64,000 nucleotides of DNA from Acinetobacter lwoffii (GCF_019343495.1 NZ_CP072550.1:186001-250000); one strand, 5' to 3'; shown: positions 45,759-54,431, numbered from the stretch's first letter. Translations and numbers: made by a program. The notes: generated by a model from the sequence alone, not told the origin.

Positions 45759-45981
45759 GTGAATGTCGGTATCCTGTCTGGCAGGATACCGCTCATTTCC
45801 CTTGTTCAGTTCATCGCCGTCGCCGAGCATCTGAATTTTCGGCATGCGGCCAAGGCACTTGGTATCAGCTAGTCGAGCGTCAGCGCGCGTGTGAAAGCGC
45901 TGGAGGATAACCTTGGTGTCCTGCTATTTGAGCGCCATGCGCGGGGCGTTCGGCTAACAGACGCAGGCAGGCACTTCATGG
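45759..45981 (+). pseudogene. lysR-family regulator remnant downstream of floR
   Basis: The N-terminal helix-turn-helix of a LysR regulator is readable (LVQFIAVAEHLNFRHAAKAL, then SSVSARVKALEDNLGVLLFE). There is an in-frame TAG at 45870-45872, and the gene is cut at 45982 by the IS6-family element. This broken lysR is a standard companion of floR in ISCR2-derived segments. No function is expected. Confidence 0.85.
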
Positions 45982-46801
45982 GGCACTGTTGCAAATAGAG
46001 ATTTGAGTCGATGATGTTCCCTTTAAAAAGTACTTAGAGACCGAAAACCCTGTTGATTAGACACACTTCACCCTGAGGCTGACCATAATAAAATGACGAT
46101 GCTTGTCCTTTACGTAGTGCACGCATGACTTCAATACCTTTAATTGTGGCATAAGCCGTCTTCATAGATTTGAATCCTAATGTGGCCCTGATGATCCGCT
46201 TTAGCTTGCCATGATCACATTCAATCACGTTATTTTTATACTTAATCTGCCTGTGCTCAAGGTCTGGTGGACATTTACCTTCCCGTTTTAACCGTGATAA
46301 AGCACGTCCATATGTGGGTGCTTTATCCGTGTTGATCACTTGTGGAATTTGCCACTTCTTCACATTATTTAAAATTTTTCCAAGAAAACAATATGCTGAT
46401 TTGGTATTACGTCTAGAAGAAAGATAAAAATCAATAGTATGGCCACGTTGGTCAACTGCACGGTATAGATATGCCCATTTGCCATTCACTTTTACGTAAG
46501 TTTCATCCAGATGCCATAAATGTCGATCTGTAGGATTACGCCAATACCAGCGTAAACGTTTTTCCATTTCTGGAGCATAACGCTGAACCCAACGATAAAT
46601 TGTGGTGTGATCAACATTCACTCCACGTTCGGCCAGCATTTCCTGAAGTTCACGATAGCTGATGCCATATTTACAATACCAACGAACAGCCCAAAGAATG
46701 ATTTCACCTTGAAAGTGCCGACCGTGGAAGGGATTCATCTGCTGTATCTCGAAATAAATAAGATATTTAGCTTATCATGTCAGCCTATTTGCAACAGTGC
46801 C
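45982..46801 (-). mobile_element. IS6-family element (IS1006-like), 820 bp
   Basis: Perfect terminal repeats GGCACTGTTGCAAA at both ends. It encodes one transposase on the minus strand. Length and protein fit the Acinetobacter IS1006/IS1008 group rather than IS26. It cuts the lysR remnant on one side and an IS1202-family element on the other. No target duplication is present, as expected after IS6-mediated deletion or cointegrate resolution. Confidence 0.9.
46034..46738 (-). CDS. IS6-family transposase (IS1006-like)
   Basis: 234 residues. It has the IS6 layout: a short zinc-finger-like N-terminus (MNPFHGRHFQGEIILWAVRW), a helix-turn-helix (YRELQEMLAERGVNVDHTTI) and the DDE domain with DETYVKVNGKW, INTDKAPTY and the C-terminal glutamate in VIECDHGKLKR. 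Intact. It differs from IS26 at many positions and matches the type found in Acinetobacter IS1006/IS1008. Such elements form cointegrates and gather resistance genes, and this one joins the floR segment to the pdif modules. Confidence 0.93.
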   Translation of the reverse strand: MNPFHGRHFQGEIILWAVRWYCKYGISYRELQEMLAERGVNVDHTTIYRWVQRYAPEMEKRLRWYWRNPTDRHLWHLDETYVKVNGKWAYLYRAVDQRGHTIDFYLSSRRNTKSAYCFLGKILNNVKKWQIPQVINTDKAPTYGRALSRLKREGKCPPDLEHRQIKYKNNVIECDHGKLKRIIRATLGFKSMKTAYATIKGIEVMRALRKGQASSFYYGQPQGEVCLINRVFGL

Positions 46802-47920
46802 GTTGATCTTCCGTCCTTCATGCATGAGGGCCACAGTGCCATCCGGGTACTCCAGAAATGAAATGTATTGCCCAACAAGCTTATGATTCAGCTCTGTCGG
46901 TTCAAGCAGATAAATACACTTGTCATAGGTGATGGTTAGGTTCTTCGTGACCTTACGCGGTTCCTGCCAAGTGAATATATCCTCCAGCTCAGCATCAGAT
47001 TCCGTTAAAGATCGATGTAAATTCTTCGAGTTTCTCGCACACTTGGCAAACTTCTGATTGAAGTGCTCAATGAAGCAGGGTAGCCATGCATTGGCTTCGG
47101 CAATTGAACTGATGCCTTCCAGACGCATCTCCTTGATCAAACGGTCTTGAAGGGTTCTATTCGCGCGTTCTACGCGACCTTTAGCCTGTGGTGAGTTGGC
47201 AAAGATAATATCAATATTTAACTCATTCAGAATCCGCCCAAATTGCGTGATCTGGCTGTCTTGGCTGGATTTCTGATTCACTCTGAATACCGAATGTTTG
47301 TCGCTATAAAAGGCCAGAGGCTTGCCGTATTGTTCAATGTAGGCTCGGGTTGAAAGCATATAGTCAAAGGTCGTTTCCGCCTCACAAAAGCGCAGATGCA
47401 ACAGCTTTCCAGTGGCATCATCGATATACACCAATAAACAGCACTTAGCAGCGCGTCCTTCAAACCAGTCATGATATGAGCCATCAATCTGGATCAGCTC
47501 ACCGAAGCAATCACGGTTATAACGTGGCTGATATGGACGTTTCAGGCGCTTGGATCGAGGAATCCAGAGGTCATTGGCCGTCATCCAGCGCCGAACCGTT
47601 TCTACCGGGATATGCAGGCCAAACATGCTGCTGAGCTTCTCATGCGCCAAGGTAGGACCAAAGCCCAGCAGATGTTCAGAAATAATGGAAAGACATTTTG
47701 ATTTTAACAAGTCATCATGGCGACGATGACCCGGTTGACCACGACTGGCATGTGCCAGACCTGAAACACCGTCTTGATTGAGCTTCTGCAATAACCGGGT
47801 AATTTGACGGGTGGAAAGATTCAGGATTTCAGCAGCACGGACCTGGGTAATACGATGATCTCGAACGTCTTGCAGAACTGCAAGACGTTGAATTTCCTTG
47901 TCAGACATAGTGATCAACAT
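46802..47920 (-). pseudogene. IS1202-family transposase, C-terminally truncated
   Basis: About 370 native residues. The N-terminal helix-turn-helix (QVRAAEILNLSTRQITRLLQ) and the rve/DDE core are present: IQIDGSYHDWFEGRAAKC, FYSDKHSVFRV and GRVERANRTLQDRLIKE. It is clearly homologous to, but diverged from, the transposases at 51775 and 54481. The last ~90 residues found in those copies are missing because the IS6-family element cuts the gene. Probably inactive. Confidence 0.85.
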
Positions 47921-48013
47921 CTCTAATTTATATCCAGTCCATGATGGTAAAAACCATCATAAACTAGACATTTTTATTGGTGAGAATATAGACACTTTAA
48001 ATGGTTTCTAACA
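46802..48013 (-). mobile_element. IS1202-family element, 3' end lost to IS6 insertion
   Basis: The remaining end, read inward, starts TGTTAGAAACCATTTAAAG, followed by a second motif AAAAATGTCTAG like those in the complete IS1202-family copies here. It ends exactly 5 bp before a pdif XerC half-site (48019). The distal end is replaced by the IS6-family element. Confidence 0.85.
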
Positions 48014-48018
48014 AGGTT

Positions 48019-48046
48019 ACTTCACATAAGAAATTTTATGTTAAAT
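48019..48046 (+). promoter_or_regulatory. pdif site 1 (XerC-XerD orientation)
   Basis: XerC half ACTTCACATAA, spacer GAAATT, XerD half TTATGTTAAAT. It lies on the mph(E) side of the mph(E)-msr(E) module. The XerC half is degenerate relative to the usual ATTTCGTATAA. Confidence 0.85.
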
Positions 48047-48157
48047 GATTGTTAGAAATGCCCCTTGATCGAGGCATTTTCTATAAAGAATACTAAAAAC
48101 TAATTAAAGCCAACCAAGTTTCAAAACAAGGCAGTTCTCAGCAATCATATTTTTAAA

Positions 48158-49042
48158 TTATATAACTCCCAACTGAGCTTTTGCTCCAACGATAAGGCTT
48201 TCATTTTGAGTTTCTAAGGCAAATAAACCATACATCAAAGGAGAGGCCGCTGCTCTTTCTAAAGTCTGTTCATATAGTTTATTCCAAACTTTACCCCCTA
48301 GTTTTTCATACTCGATGATTAGAGTTTTGAGGCTTTCTTCTCCAAACAAAGTTACATGCCCAGCAAAATCAATCGCTGGGTCATCTATATGGGCTGTTGA
48401 CCAATCAATAACGCCTGAAACAGCTCCATCCTTTGAAGCTAGTACATGCCCAGCATATAAATCGCCATGTATAAATTGGGTGAAATCTGCCCATAGAACA
48501 TCATTATCCAACCATTTTCTGTAGCGGGTTTCCAATTGCTCACTTATACCAATTTCAGATTTTACTAACTGCAAATTGTTTGCTATTTCAGGTCTTAAAT
48601 CTGAAGGTTTCATAATTTTCAAATCATTTTCCCGAACTTCTTTTTCAGGAATACTATGGATTTCAAATAAGGTTTTTGCCAAAGATGTTATGTATTTCGG
48701 GCTATCTTTGTCCATATTCCAAATTATTTCATAGGTTTCAGCATCCAAATTTAAAACAGGATTATCTTTAAGTATGGGATAAGCCACTAATTCTGTAGAT
48801 GAAATTCTCCAATCAGGAACCTCTACAGAAAGATGTTTTTTTACCAATTCTAAAATGCGTTTTTCTTTCTTGATTTGTTCCCTCATGCCATCACGACGAG
48901 GAATACGCAGCAACCATTGTTGCCCCTTTGTATCAAGAGCAAAAACGACCTTAAAATCAATGCCCATTTCATTGAAATTCATTTTGTCCGTAAGCAACAA
49001 GCCGTGTGCTTCAGCAAGTGATTGAATATCTTGAATTGTCAT
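48158..49042 (-). CDS. mphE: macrolide 2'-phosphotransferase Mph(E)
   Basis: 294 residues. It is an APH-type kinase: the catalytic loop FIHGDLYAGHVL, then GVIDWSTAHIDDPAIDF carrying the metal-binding Asp, and ATP-site residues near the N-terminus (WLLRIPRRDGM). It phosphorylates the 2'-OH of the macrolide desosamine in the cytoplasm and gives macrolide resistance. It lies 55 bp downstream of msr(E) on the same strand, the well-known msr(E)-mph(E) operon of Acinetobacter plasmids, here framed by two pdif sites. Confidence 0.97.
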   Translation of the reverse strand: MTIQDIQSLAEAHGLLLTDKMNFNEMGIDFKVVFALDTKGQQWLLRIPRRDGMREQIKKEKRILELVKKHLSVEVPDWRISSTELVAYPILKDNPVLNLDAETYEIIWNMDKDSPKYITSLAKTLFEIHSIPEKEVRENDLKIMKPSDLRPEIANNLQLVKSEIGISEQLETRYRKWLDNDVLWADFTQFIHGDLYAGHVLASKDGAVSGVIDWSTAHIDDPAIDFAGHVTLFGEESLKTLIIEYEKLGGKVWNKLYEQTLERAAASPLMYGLFALETQNESLIVGAKAQLGVI

Positions 49043-49097
49043 TTTTAATTTCCTTTAAAGAGTTCAATAATTAATGTTCGGATTAGATTGGCTATCA

Positions 49098-50573
49098 TTA
49101 ACAATCTCTCTCAAAAGTCTTGATGATTTTGTGGTCTTTGATCTCGTAGATAATGTCAGCAATATTATCGACCAATTGCTTGTCATGAGATACGAAGATA
49201 ATAGTTCCTGCATAGGACTTCATCATTGTTTCTAATGCGGCAATACTTTTTAGGTCAAGATAGTTTCCTGGTTCATCCATAAGCAAAATATTATATTTTC
49301 CTAAAAGCATTTTGGATAAAAGCAGTTTGATGATTTCACCTCCCGATAAGTCGGATAAGTTTTTTTGAATATCATTCGCTCCGATCCCCATTGAAGCCAA
49401 TACTGCACGAATTTCCGCAACTGTGTACTCGCACTCTTCCTGCATAAAGGAGAGCACAGATTTATGCGTGTTAAATTTATATCCTGTTTGTGTAAAGTAG
49501 CCAATTTCAGCTTTTGGAGATATGGTTAATCCATCAGCACGTTCTGATATCATTTTTAACAAGGACGTTTTCCCTGTTCCATTCGATCCAGTTATAGCGA
49601 CTTTAGCGCCAAGCGGTATTATAAAGTTAGCGTCATCAAAGATAGTACGGCTACCAAATTTTAAGCTCAGACCATCTGCCGTAATCGGGAACTTATTGTG
49701 CAGTTCTAGGGCTGAACTTTGACGAAAACGAATAGAACGCAAATGCTCTGGTGCTTGAATATCTTCTAATGCAGCCAAACGCTTTTCCATACTCTTAGCT
49801 GCCTGATACAGTTTTCTTTGCTTGGTGCCAGTCATTTTTGCATGCCCAAGTCGTCCAGCACTTTCGGTAGAGTTTTTGGATTTTTCTCCTTTTTTCTTAT
49901 TGTCTAATCGATTAGCTTGCTGGCGTTTTTCTTGCACAGCAGATTCTAATCGCTCCCGTTCCTTCATCATCAGCTCATATTCTACGGCTTGGTGTTGTCG
50001 CTCTTCTTCTTTTTGACGCAAGTAATCCGAGTAACCACCCCAATATTCCGTAATTTTACCGTCTTTTAACTCCCATATCTTGTCTACAACCATATCAAGA
50101 AAATATCGGTCATGACTGATAACAAGTAATGCTCCATCAAATGCTTTAAGTTGACCAATAAGTAGATCTATTCCATTGAGATCAAGGTGGCTGGTTGGTT
50201 CATCCGCTAGAATGCCATGTACTTGTTGGGAAAATGCGGCAGCAATTTTTGCACGAGTTTCCTCTCCGCCACTCATTGTGTCGTTTTGTACATTGGAAAC
50301 ACCAAGGCGAGATAACATTGCCCGGTCTTCGACCGTTTCTATTTCGATTCCGCCCAGTTGGCTGATATGTGCAAAATCACCAAAACGCTGTAATGTCGCT
50401 TCGGCTAAAACAATTTCGCCATTAAGTACTTTGAGTAAACTACTCTTTCCTGCTCCGTTATCACCCACAAGACCAATACGGTCATAAGAGTGAATTTCCA
50501 ATTCATCAATATCCAAAACATCACGCCCAGCATAATCCAAGCGTATGTTTCTCGCTTTAATAATTAAACTCAT
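49098..50573 (-). CDS. msrE: ABC-F ribosomal protection protein Msr(E)
   Basis: 491 residues. It has two ABC ATPase domains without membrane segments: Walker [15 protein letters not shown] and signature TMSGGEETR in the first, and [11 protein letters not shown] and DLSGGEIIK in the second. A charged interdomain linker (~185-265) reaches the ribosome in ABC-F proteins. Msr(E) dislodges macrolides and streptogramin B from the ribosome. It is the first gene of the msr(E)-mph(E) operon. The upstream leader has a short peptide frame and a terminator-like hairpin (listed), suggesting drug-dependent attenuation. Confidence 0.97.
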   Translation of the reverse strand: MSLIIKARNIRLDYAGRDVLDIDELEIHSYDRIGLVGDNGAGKSSLLKVLNGEIVLAEATLQRFGDFAHISQLGGIEIETVEDRAMLSRLGVSNVQNDTMSGGEETRAKIAAAFSQQVHGILADEPTSHLDLNGIDLLIGQLKAFDGALLVISHDRYFLDMVVDKIWELKDGKITEYWGGYSDYLRQKEEERQHQAVEYELMMKERERLESAVQEKRQQANRLDNKKKGEKSKNSTESAGRLGHAKMTGTKQRKLYQAAKSMEKRLAALEDIQAPEHLRSIRFRQSSALELHNKFPITADGLSLKFGSRTIFDDANFIIPLGAKVAITGSNGTGKTSLLKMISERADGLTISPKAEIGYFTQTGYKFNTHKSVLSFMQEECEYTVAEIRAVLASMGIGANDIQKNLSDLSGGEIIKLLLSKMLLGKYNILLMDEPGNYLDLKSIAALETMMKSYAGTIIFVSHDKQLVDNIADIIYEIKDHKIIKTFERDC

Positions 50574-50662
50574 TTTTATTTACTCCTGTTTAGCTCTTGA
50601 AATTTTTTATGCAGCAAACAGGATTTAGGTGAAAACAAAAGCTAGCATCACAGTGTCCTCCC

Positions 50663-50701
50663 AAAAAAAAAGCTATTCATCCACAGGGTGGACAAATAGC
50701 T
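50663..50701 (-). promoter_or_regulatory. attenuator-like terminator in the msr(E) leader
   Basis: On the minus strand AGCTATTTGTCCAC, loop CCT, GTGGATGAATAGCT, then nine T residues. It lies about 95 bp before the msr(E) start and after a 9-codon frame, as expected for ribosome-controlled transcription attenuation. Confidence 0.75.
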
Positions 50702-50712
50702 AGTCAATTAAG

Positions 50713-50742
50713 TTATAACTGGAAACTATGCACTAAAAGCAT
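50713..50742 (-). CDS. putative msr(E) leader peptide (9 aa)
   Basis: A short frame encoding MLLVHSFQL ends 11 bp before the attenuator hairpin. Drug-stalled ribosomes on such peptides switch leader folding in several macrolide resistance genes. The ribosome binding site is weak, so this is a proposal based on position. Confidence 0.4.
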   Translation of the reverse strand: MLLVHSFQL

Positions 50743-50776
50743 ACTTATAAATTAAGCATACTTTTACTTTATATAT

Positions 50777-50861
50777 CCGCATATATTCTTAAAGACACAA
50801 CAAAAGCCCACCATTATAAAATAGTGTCACTATGCAAATAGTTGTGTCTTAACGAATGCGG
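50777..50861. repeat. 85-bp inverted-repeat element in the msr(E) promoter region
   Basis: The arms are CCGCAT...TTAAAGACACAAC (50777-50801) and GTTGTGTCTTAACGAATGCGG reading to 50861, paired as inverted repeats. The stretch between them carries TATAAT on the minus strand. It looks like a tiny transposable remnant or operator that supplies a promoter to msr(E). Confidence 0.55.
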
Positions 50862-50996
50862 ATAGAATGCATAAACTTACCTAAAAAATAAAATTCAGTT
50901 TTATGATAACTTTACTGTTAAAAGAAGTCTAGACAACCTTGTTTTATGCTTGGATATAAGGCTTATTTTAAAATAATAGTAGTGAAGATTTTCTAA

Positions 50997-51024
50997 AATT
51001 AACATAATACACCTTATACGAAAT
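50997..51024 (-). promoter_or_regulatory. pdif site 2 (XerD-XerC orientation)
   Basis: On the minus strand XerC half ATTTCGTATAA, spacer GGTGTA, XerD half TTATGTTAATT, the canonical Acinetobacter pdif. It is the boundary between the mph(E)-msr(E) and first HigBA modules. Confidence 0.93.
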
Positions 51025-51026
51025 AA

Positions 51027-51056
51027 AAATGGGAGCCTTAAGCTCCCATTTTTTAA
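51027..51056. terminator. terminator between pdif 2 and higA
   Basis: AAAATGGGAGC, loop CTTAA, GCTCCCATTTTTT. It can act on both strands and ends the higBA transcript coming from the right. Confidence 0.85.
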
Positions 51057-51065
51057 GTAATTTTT

Positions 51066-51338
51066 TCAAATAAGGCTTGGGTGAGCATCTAAAATTCGAA
51101 TCAATGTAGCTGCTGGTCCAGTTGGATAGCGTCGTCCCTGTTCCCAATTTTGCAGGGTACGGGGGCTAATATGTAGACGTGCAGCAAATTCATTTTGGCT
51201 CAAGCCAGTTTTTTCACGTACTTCTTTAATATCAGGCAATTCGAGTTCTGTAACTCGGCTTGCTTTAACTTCTTTACGTTTGATAGCTCCAGCTTCTTTG
51301 ATTGAAGCAACCAAGTCATCAAATAAGTTGTTATCCAT
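51066..51338 (-). CDS. higA: HigA-type antitoxin (XRE/Cro-C1 HTH)
   Basis: 90 residues. The C-terminal half is a Cro/C1 helix-turn-helix (REKTGLSQNEFAARLHISPRTLQNWEQGRRYPTGPA, read as two adjacent blocks), typical of HigA antitoxins and NadS-type regulators. It neutralises the RelE-like toxin encoded upstream and should repress the operon. It overlaps the toxin gene by 8 bp in the toxin-first order characteristic of higBA. It is part of a pdif-bounded module. Confidence 0.88.
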   Translation of the reverse strand: MDNNLFDDLVASIKEAGAIKRKEVKASRVTELELPDIKEVREKTGLSQNEFAARLHISPRTLQNWEQGRRYPTGPAATLIRILDAHPSLI

Positions 51339-51651
51339 GAAATTGCTCCTTCACGAGTTGGTGCAGAATGGCGGTTTCCTTATCTGTTAAATTATCTTTT
51401 ACTGATTTTGGATAAGCCACTAAGAAAAAGATCTGATCATCCTCGGTGACCCAATAATAAATCACCCGTATCCCACCACTTTTCCCTTTGTTACCTTGAG
51501 CACAACGTACTTTGCGAATACCACCGCCATTCTTGATTAGGTCACCTCTATCAGGCTGTACCAAAAGATCTTGCTGAAGTTGACGATATTCCTCATCAGA
51601 TACAAGGTCTTTAATTTGCTTGGTAAAGATGCTGGTTTCAATAAATAACAT
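51331..51651 (-). CDS. higB: HigB/RelE-type toxin
   Basis: 106 residues from the ATG at 51651. A TTG six codons upstream opens the frame but is a poor start. It has the RelE/HigB fold: N-terminal helices (FTKQIKDLVSDEEYRQLQ), then GGGIRKVRCA and GIRVIYYWV strands, and FLVAYPKSVKDNL near the end, matching the family's catalytic lysine/arginine region. It is probably a ribosome-dependent mRNA endonuclease. An imperfect palindrome ATACGTC/GGCGTAT at 51661-51677 is a likely autoregulatory operator. Confidence 0.87.
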   Translation of the reverse strand: MLFIETSIFTKQIKDLVSDEEYRQLQQDLLVQPDRGDLIKNGGGIRKVRCAQGNKGKSGGIRVIYYWVTEDDQIFFLVAYPKSVKDNLTDKETAILHQLVKEQFHG

Positions 51652-51725
51652 GGACTCTTTATACGTCAATGGCGTATTTGAATTTTAGCAGTTTCCATAA
51701 CAAAAAACGAGAGCTGGTAGATCTC

Positions 51726-53207
51726 TGTTATTCCTAAGTAGAAATGTCCTACCTAATAACCAAATAGAAATGTCCTATATGGACAATTCCAAGTCAAGCA
51801 CAGGATTTAGATTTCGTTCTTTGATTGCTATTTTCTGTGCACGTCTGCTTGGCATCTTTTGAGAACGATTGCGTTTGTTTTGTTGTTCCAGTTCTTCATG
51901 CTGTTGTTGGATATGATTCAGAACAGCACCCAACCGTTTATTCTCAACAATCTCTCGCTGATTCAGCTGACTTAATTTATCGAAGAGGCTGTAATTGATC
52001 TTTCGGCCATCATGCATGAGGGCTACAGTACCATCCGGGTATTCCAGGAACTCAAGATACTTACCGATCAACCTTTGATTTTCTTCGGTGTTTTCCAGGA
52101 GATATACGCATTTATCATAAGTAATCGTCAGGCTATTCGTGACTCTGCGGGGTTCACGCCAAGTAAAAATATCATCTAATTCTTCGGCTGTTTCAGTGAT
52201 AGGCCGATGTAGATCCTTAGGATTAAAAGCCATCTTGGCGAACTTCTGATTGAACTGCTCAATGAAGCAGGGTAGCCAGGCATTAGCTTGCTCAATCGAG
52301 CTGATACCTTCCAGACGCATCTCCTTGATCAGACGGTCCTGAAGGGTTCTGTTGGCACGTTCCACACGGCCTTTGGCCTGTGGTGAATTGGCGAAGATGA
52401 TATCGATATTCAGGGTACTGAGTACGCGTCCAAACTGGGTAATCTTGGTGTCTTTCTTGCTGCTTTGATTCACCCTGAAGACTGAATGTTTGTCGCTGTA
52501 AAATGCCAACGGCTTACCATGCTGCTCAACATACAAGCGTGTTGAAATCATATAATCAAAGGCTGATTCTGATTCACAGAAGCGTAAATGCTGCAATTTT
52601 CCTGTAGCATCATCGATAAACACCAGCAGACAGCATTTAGCAGCGCGTCCTTCAAACCAGTCATGATATGAGCCATCAATTTGGATCAGTTCACCAAAGC
52701 AATCCCGGTTGTAACGAGGCTGATACGGGCGTTTTAGGCGCTTGGATCGAGGAATCCATAAGTCAGCTGCAATCATCCAGGAACGCAGGGTTTCTACTGA
52801 AAGATCGAATCCATGTACGGTGGTGAGCTTTTCATGCGCTAAAGTGGGTCCGAAACCATGGAGTTGATCAGAAACAATATTGAGGCACTTGAGTCTGAGT
52901 TCTTCAGGAAGTTTGGAATTGCTGATTTGGCCACGACCGGCATGGGCTAATGCAGCGGGACCTTGAGCTTTGTATTTCTGCAGTAAGCGTCTGATCTGAC
53001 GTTCTGAAATATGAAGTAGCTGAGCAGCCTGGGATTGAGTTATGCGTTGATCGCAGATTTCCTGCAAGACCGACAATCGTTTAAGTTCTTTATCCGACAT
53101 AGACACCAACATATCAAACCGTCCGCTAACGAAATTGCAAAAGTGCATATTCTAAAAGCGGACATTTTTACTTTGGAGAAACCGGACATTTCTATTTTGG
53201 AGTTACA
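51726..53207 (-). mobile_element. IS1202-family (ISAjo2-like) element, copy A, 1482 bp
   Basis: The ends read inward are TGTTATTCCTAAGTAGAAA and TGTAACTCCAAAATAGAAA, each with AAATGTCC repeats. A perfect 5-bp duplication ATCTC lies at 51721-51725 and 53208-53212. The right end is exactly 5 bp from pdif site 3. No difference from copy B was seen in the encoded protein or the length. Confidence 0.93.
51775..53148 (-). CDS. IS1202-family transposase, copy A
   Basis: 457 residues; an internal start at 53112 (MLVSMSDKE) has a better ribosome binding site (GGACGG) and gives 445. A helix-turn-helix N-terminus (QSQAAQLLHISERQIRRLLQ) precedes a complete rve/DDE domain: IQIDGSYHDWFEGRAAKC, FYSDKHSVFRV and KGRVERANRTLQDRLIKE. 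A basic C-terminal tail follows. Elements of this group are reported to insert 5 bp from the XerC side of pdif/dif sites, as seen here. Intact and probably active. Confidence 0.92.
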   Translation of the reverse strand: MHFCNFVSGRFDMLVSMSDKELKRLSVLQEICDQRITQSQAAQLLHISERQIRRLLQKYKAQGPAALAHAGRGQISNSKLPEELRLKCLNIVSDQLHGFGPTLAHEKLTTVHGFDLSVETLRSWMIAADLWIPRSKRLKRPYQPRYNRDCFGELIQIDGSYHDWFEGRAAKCCLLVFIDDATGKLQHLRFCESESAFDYMISTRLYVEQHGKPLAFYSDKHSVFRVNQSSKKDTKITQFGRVLSTLNIDIIFANSPQAKGRVERANRTLQDRLIKEMRLEGISSIEQANAWLPCFIEQFNQKFAKMAFNPKDLHRPITETAEELDDIFTWREPRRVTNSLTITYDKCVYLLENTEENQRLIGKYLEFLEYPDGTVALMHDGRKINYSLFDKLSQLNQREIVENKRLGAVLNHIQQQHEELEQQNKRNRSQKMPSRRAQKIAIKERNLNPVLDLELSI

Positions 53208-53212
53208 ATCTC

Positions 53213-53240
53213 GTTTCGCATAACAGCCATTATGTTAAAT
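53213..53240 (+). promoter_or_regulatory. pdif site 3 (XerC-XerD orientation)
   Basis: XerC half GTTTCGCATAA, spacer CAGCCA, XerD half TTATGTTAAAT. It lies immediately after the target duplication of IS copy A and is the left boundary of the SMI1/KNR4 module. Confidence 0.92.
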
Positions 53241-53271
53241 TGTAGTAAGAACTTTAATGCGATAGAGCAGA

Positions 53272-53697
53272 ATGTATATGCAAAATAAGCTTGATAACAT
53301 TATTCAAGAATTAAAAGAACTATCTGGGAATAGTCGTCTAAACATAGAACTACCTGATGATATTTTCATATCTGCTTATGAACGAAAAATAGGTTTTATT
53401 TTTCCAAAAGATTATAAAAAAGTTTTGAAAGAGATTAGCAATATCTTTTATGGAACAATTGAATTAGCGTCTCTTACAGATGAGAAAGAATGCTATCGAG
53501 GGCTATCTCAGATATTAAATGATGCTAGGGAGCAAGGTCTGCCAGAAGATTGGCTACCTATTTGTGAAGATAATGGTAGTTATTATTGCCTATCTCCTAA
53601 TCATAAAATTAGATATTGGACAGCAGATGGATATAGCGATGAGCAGTGGGAAGATTTAGCAGATTGGATCAAGCAAGTTTGGATAGATGGAAATTAA
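53272..53697 (+). CDS. SMI1/KNR4 (SUKH) family protein
   Basis: 141 residues from the ATG at 53272 (a second ATG two codons later is possible). The SUKH fold is recognisable: an FPKDYKKVLKEIS helix, then LPEDWLPICEDNGSYYCL and YWTADGYSDEQWEDLADWI, the W-rich C-terminal signature. Bacterial SUKH proteins often serve as immunity proteins against polymorphic or contact-dependent toxins. It is the sole gene between pdif sites 3 and 4, so a mobile immunity cassette is a reasonable inference. No toxin gene is present. Confidence 0.85.
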   Translation: MYMQNKLDNIIQELKELSGNSRLNIELPDDIFISAYERKIGFIFPKDYKKVLKEISNIFYGTIELASLTDEKECYRGLSQILNDAREQGLPEDWLPICEDNGSYYCLSPNHKIRYWTADGYSDEQWEDLADWIKQVWIDGN

Positions 53698-53707
53698 GAA
53701 TTTCTAA

Positions 53708-53735
53708 AATTAACATAATACACCTTATACGAAAT
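53708..53735 (-). promoter_or_regulatory. pdif site 4 (XerD-XerC orientation)
   Basis: On the minus strand XerC half ATTTCGTATAA, spacer GGTGTA, XerD half TTATGTTAATT. It is identical to pdif site 2. Confidence 0.93.
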
Positions 53736-53766
53736 TAAAAAATGGAGCCTAAAGCTCCATTTTTTA
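53736..53766. terminator. terminator between pdif 4 and the second higA
   Basis: AAAAAATGGAGC, loop CTAAA, GCTCCATTTTTT. It is of the same design as the terminator beside pdif 2. Confidence 0.85.
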
Positions 53767-53776
53767 ATAACTTTTT

Positions 53777-54058
53777 TTAAATTGCTAAGCGTAAATTCAG
53801 TGCTTTTACAACTTTAATCACAGTATCAAAACTAGGGTTAACATCACCAGAAAGTGCTTTATAAAGACTTTCTCGGCCTAAGCCTGTATCTCGTGATAAT
53901 TGAGCCATTCCTTTAGCTTTTGCAATGTTACCTAAAGCCTTTGCAATGAATGCGGCATCGCCATTAGATTCTTCAATACATGCTTGTAAGTAAGCCTGCA
54001 TATCATCCTCTGTTTTAAGATGCTCAGCACTGTCCCATTTGCGAAGTTTAATAGCCAT
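53777..54058 (-). CDS. higA: HigA-type antitoxin (addiction module)
   Basis: 93 residues. The helix-turn-helix of the HigA/probable addiction module family is clear: AKGMAQLSRDTGLGRESLYKAL, read with the following SGDVNPSFDTV and VVKALNLRL. The N-terminal ~45 residues form the toxin-binding part. It directly abuts the toxin gene (stop and start adjacent at 54058/54059). It should neutralise the toxin and bind the palindromic operator at 54369-54388. It belongs to the module between pdif 4 and 5. Confidence 0.9.
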   Translation of the reverse strand: MAIKLRKWDSAEHLKTEDDMQAYLQACIEESNGDAAFIAKALGNIAKAKGMAQLSRDTGLGRESLYKALSGDVNPSFDTVIKVVKALNLRLAI

Positions 54059-54361
54059 TTATAGCTCCTCCTCTAAATCTTGTGCCAATTGCAGGGCAAG
54101 TTTTATATCTTTACTTTGCGTAGACTTATCTCCGCCTGCTAAAAGAATAACAACCCTTTGCCCTTGCTTGCAGTAATAAATCCTATAGCCTGGCCCAAAG
54201 AAGAAACGTAATTCAGAAACACCTTCACCGACCGGCTCAGTATCTCCAAAGTTTCCATCTTCAACCCGATCAATTCGGACTTGTATGCGTCTTTTTGCCT
54301 GCTGGTCTTTTAACTTGGTGAACCAGTCATCAAAGACTTCAGTGGTATATATTGAGTACAT
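54059..54361 (-). CDS. higB: RelE/ParE-family toxin (HigB-type)
   Basis: 100 residues from the ATG at 54361. An earlier in-frame start nine codons upstream lies within the operator palindrome and is unlikely. It is a phage-derived Gp49-like/HigB toxin: a TTEVFDDWFTKLKDQQAK start, then RRIQVRIDR, SELRFFFGPGYRIYYC and a VVILLAGGDKSTQ block, the K/R-rich active region. It probably cleaves mRNA on the ribosome. It pairs with the antitoxin gene that follows it directly. Confidence 0.9.
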   Translation of the reverse strand: MYSIYTTEVFDDWFTKLKDQQAKRRIQVRIDRVEDGNFGDTEPVGEGVSELRFFFGPGYRIYYCKQGQRVVILLAGGDKSTQSKDIKLALQLAQDLEEEL

Positions 54362-54368
54362 AAGTAGA

Positions 54369-54388
54369 ATGTATCCTATAGGATACAT
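54369..54388. promoter_or_regulatory. 20-bp perfect palindrome, probable operator of the TA operon
   Basis: ATGTATCCTATAGGATACAT, 7 bp upstream of the toxin start codon. The position and perfect symmetry fit binding of a dimeric antitoxin for autoregulation. Confidence 0.8.
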
Positions 54389-54431
54389 TTATGCAAGAAA
54401 TAAACTTGATATTTGGGGCTCGAAACGGTGA

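Noticed and set aside
44438..45845. Several additional frames overlapping floR
   Set aside because: GC-rich DNA has few stops. These arginine-rich frames are shadows of floR.
45982..46801. IS26
   Set aside because: The transposase has many substitutions against IS26 (for example MNPFHGRHFQGE at the start) and fits the Acinetobacter IS1006/IS1008 group better.
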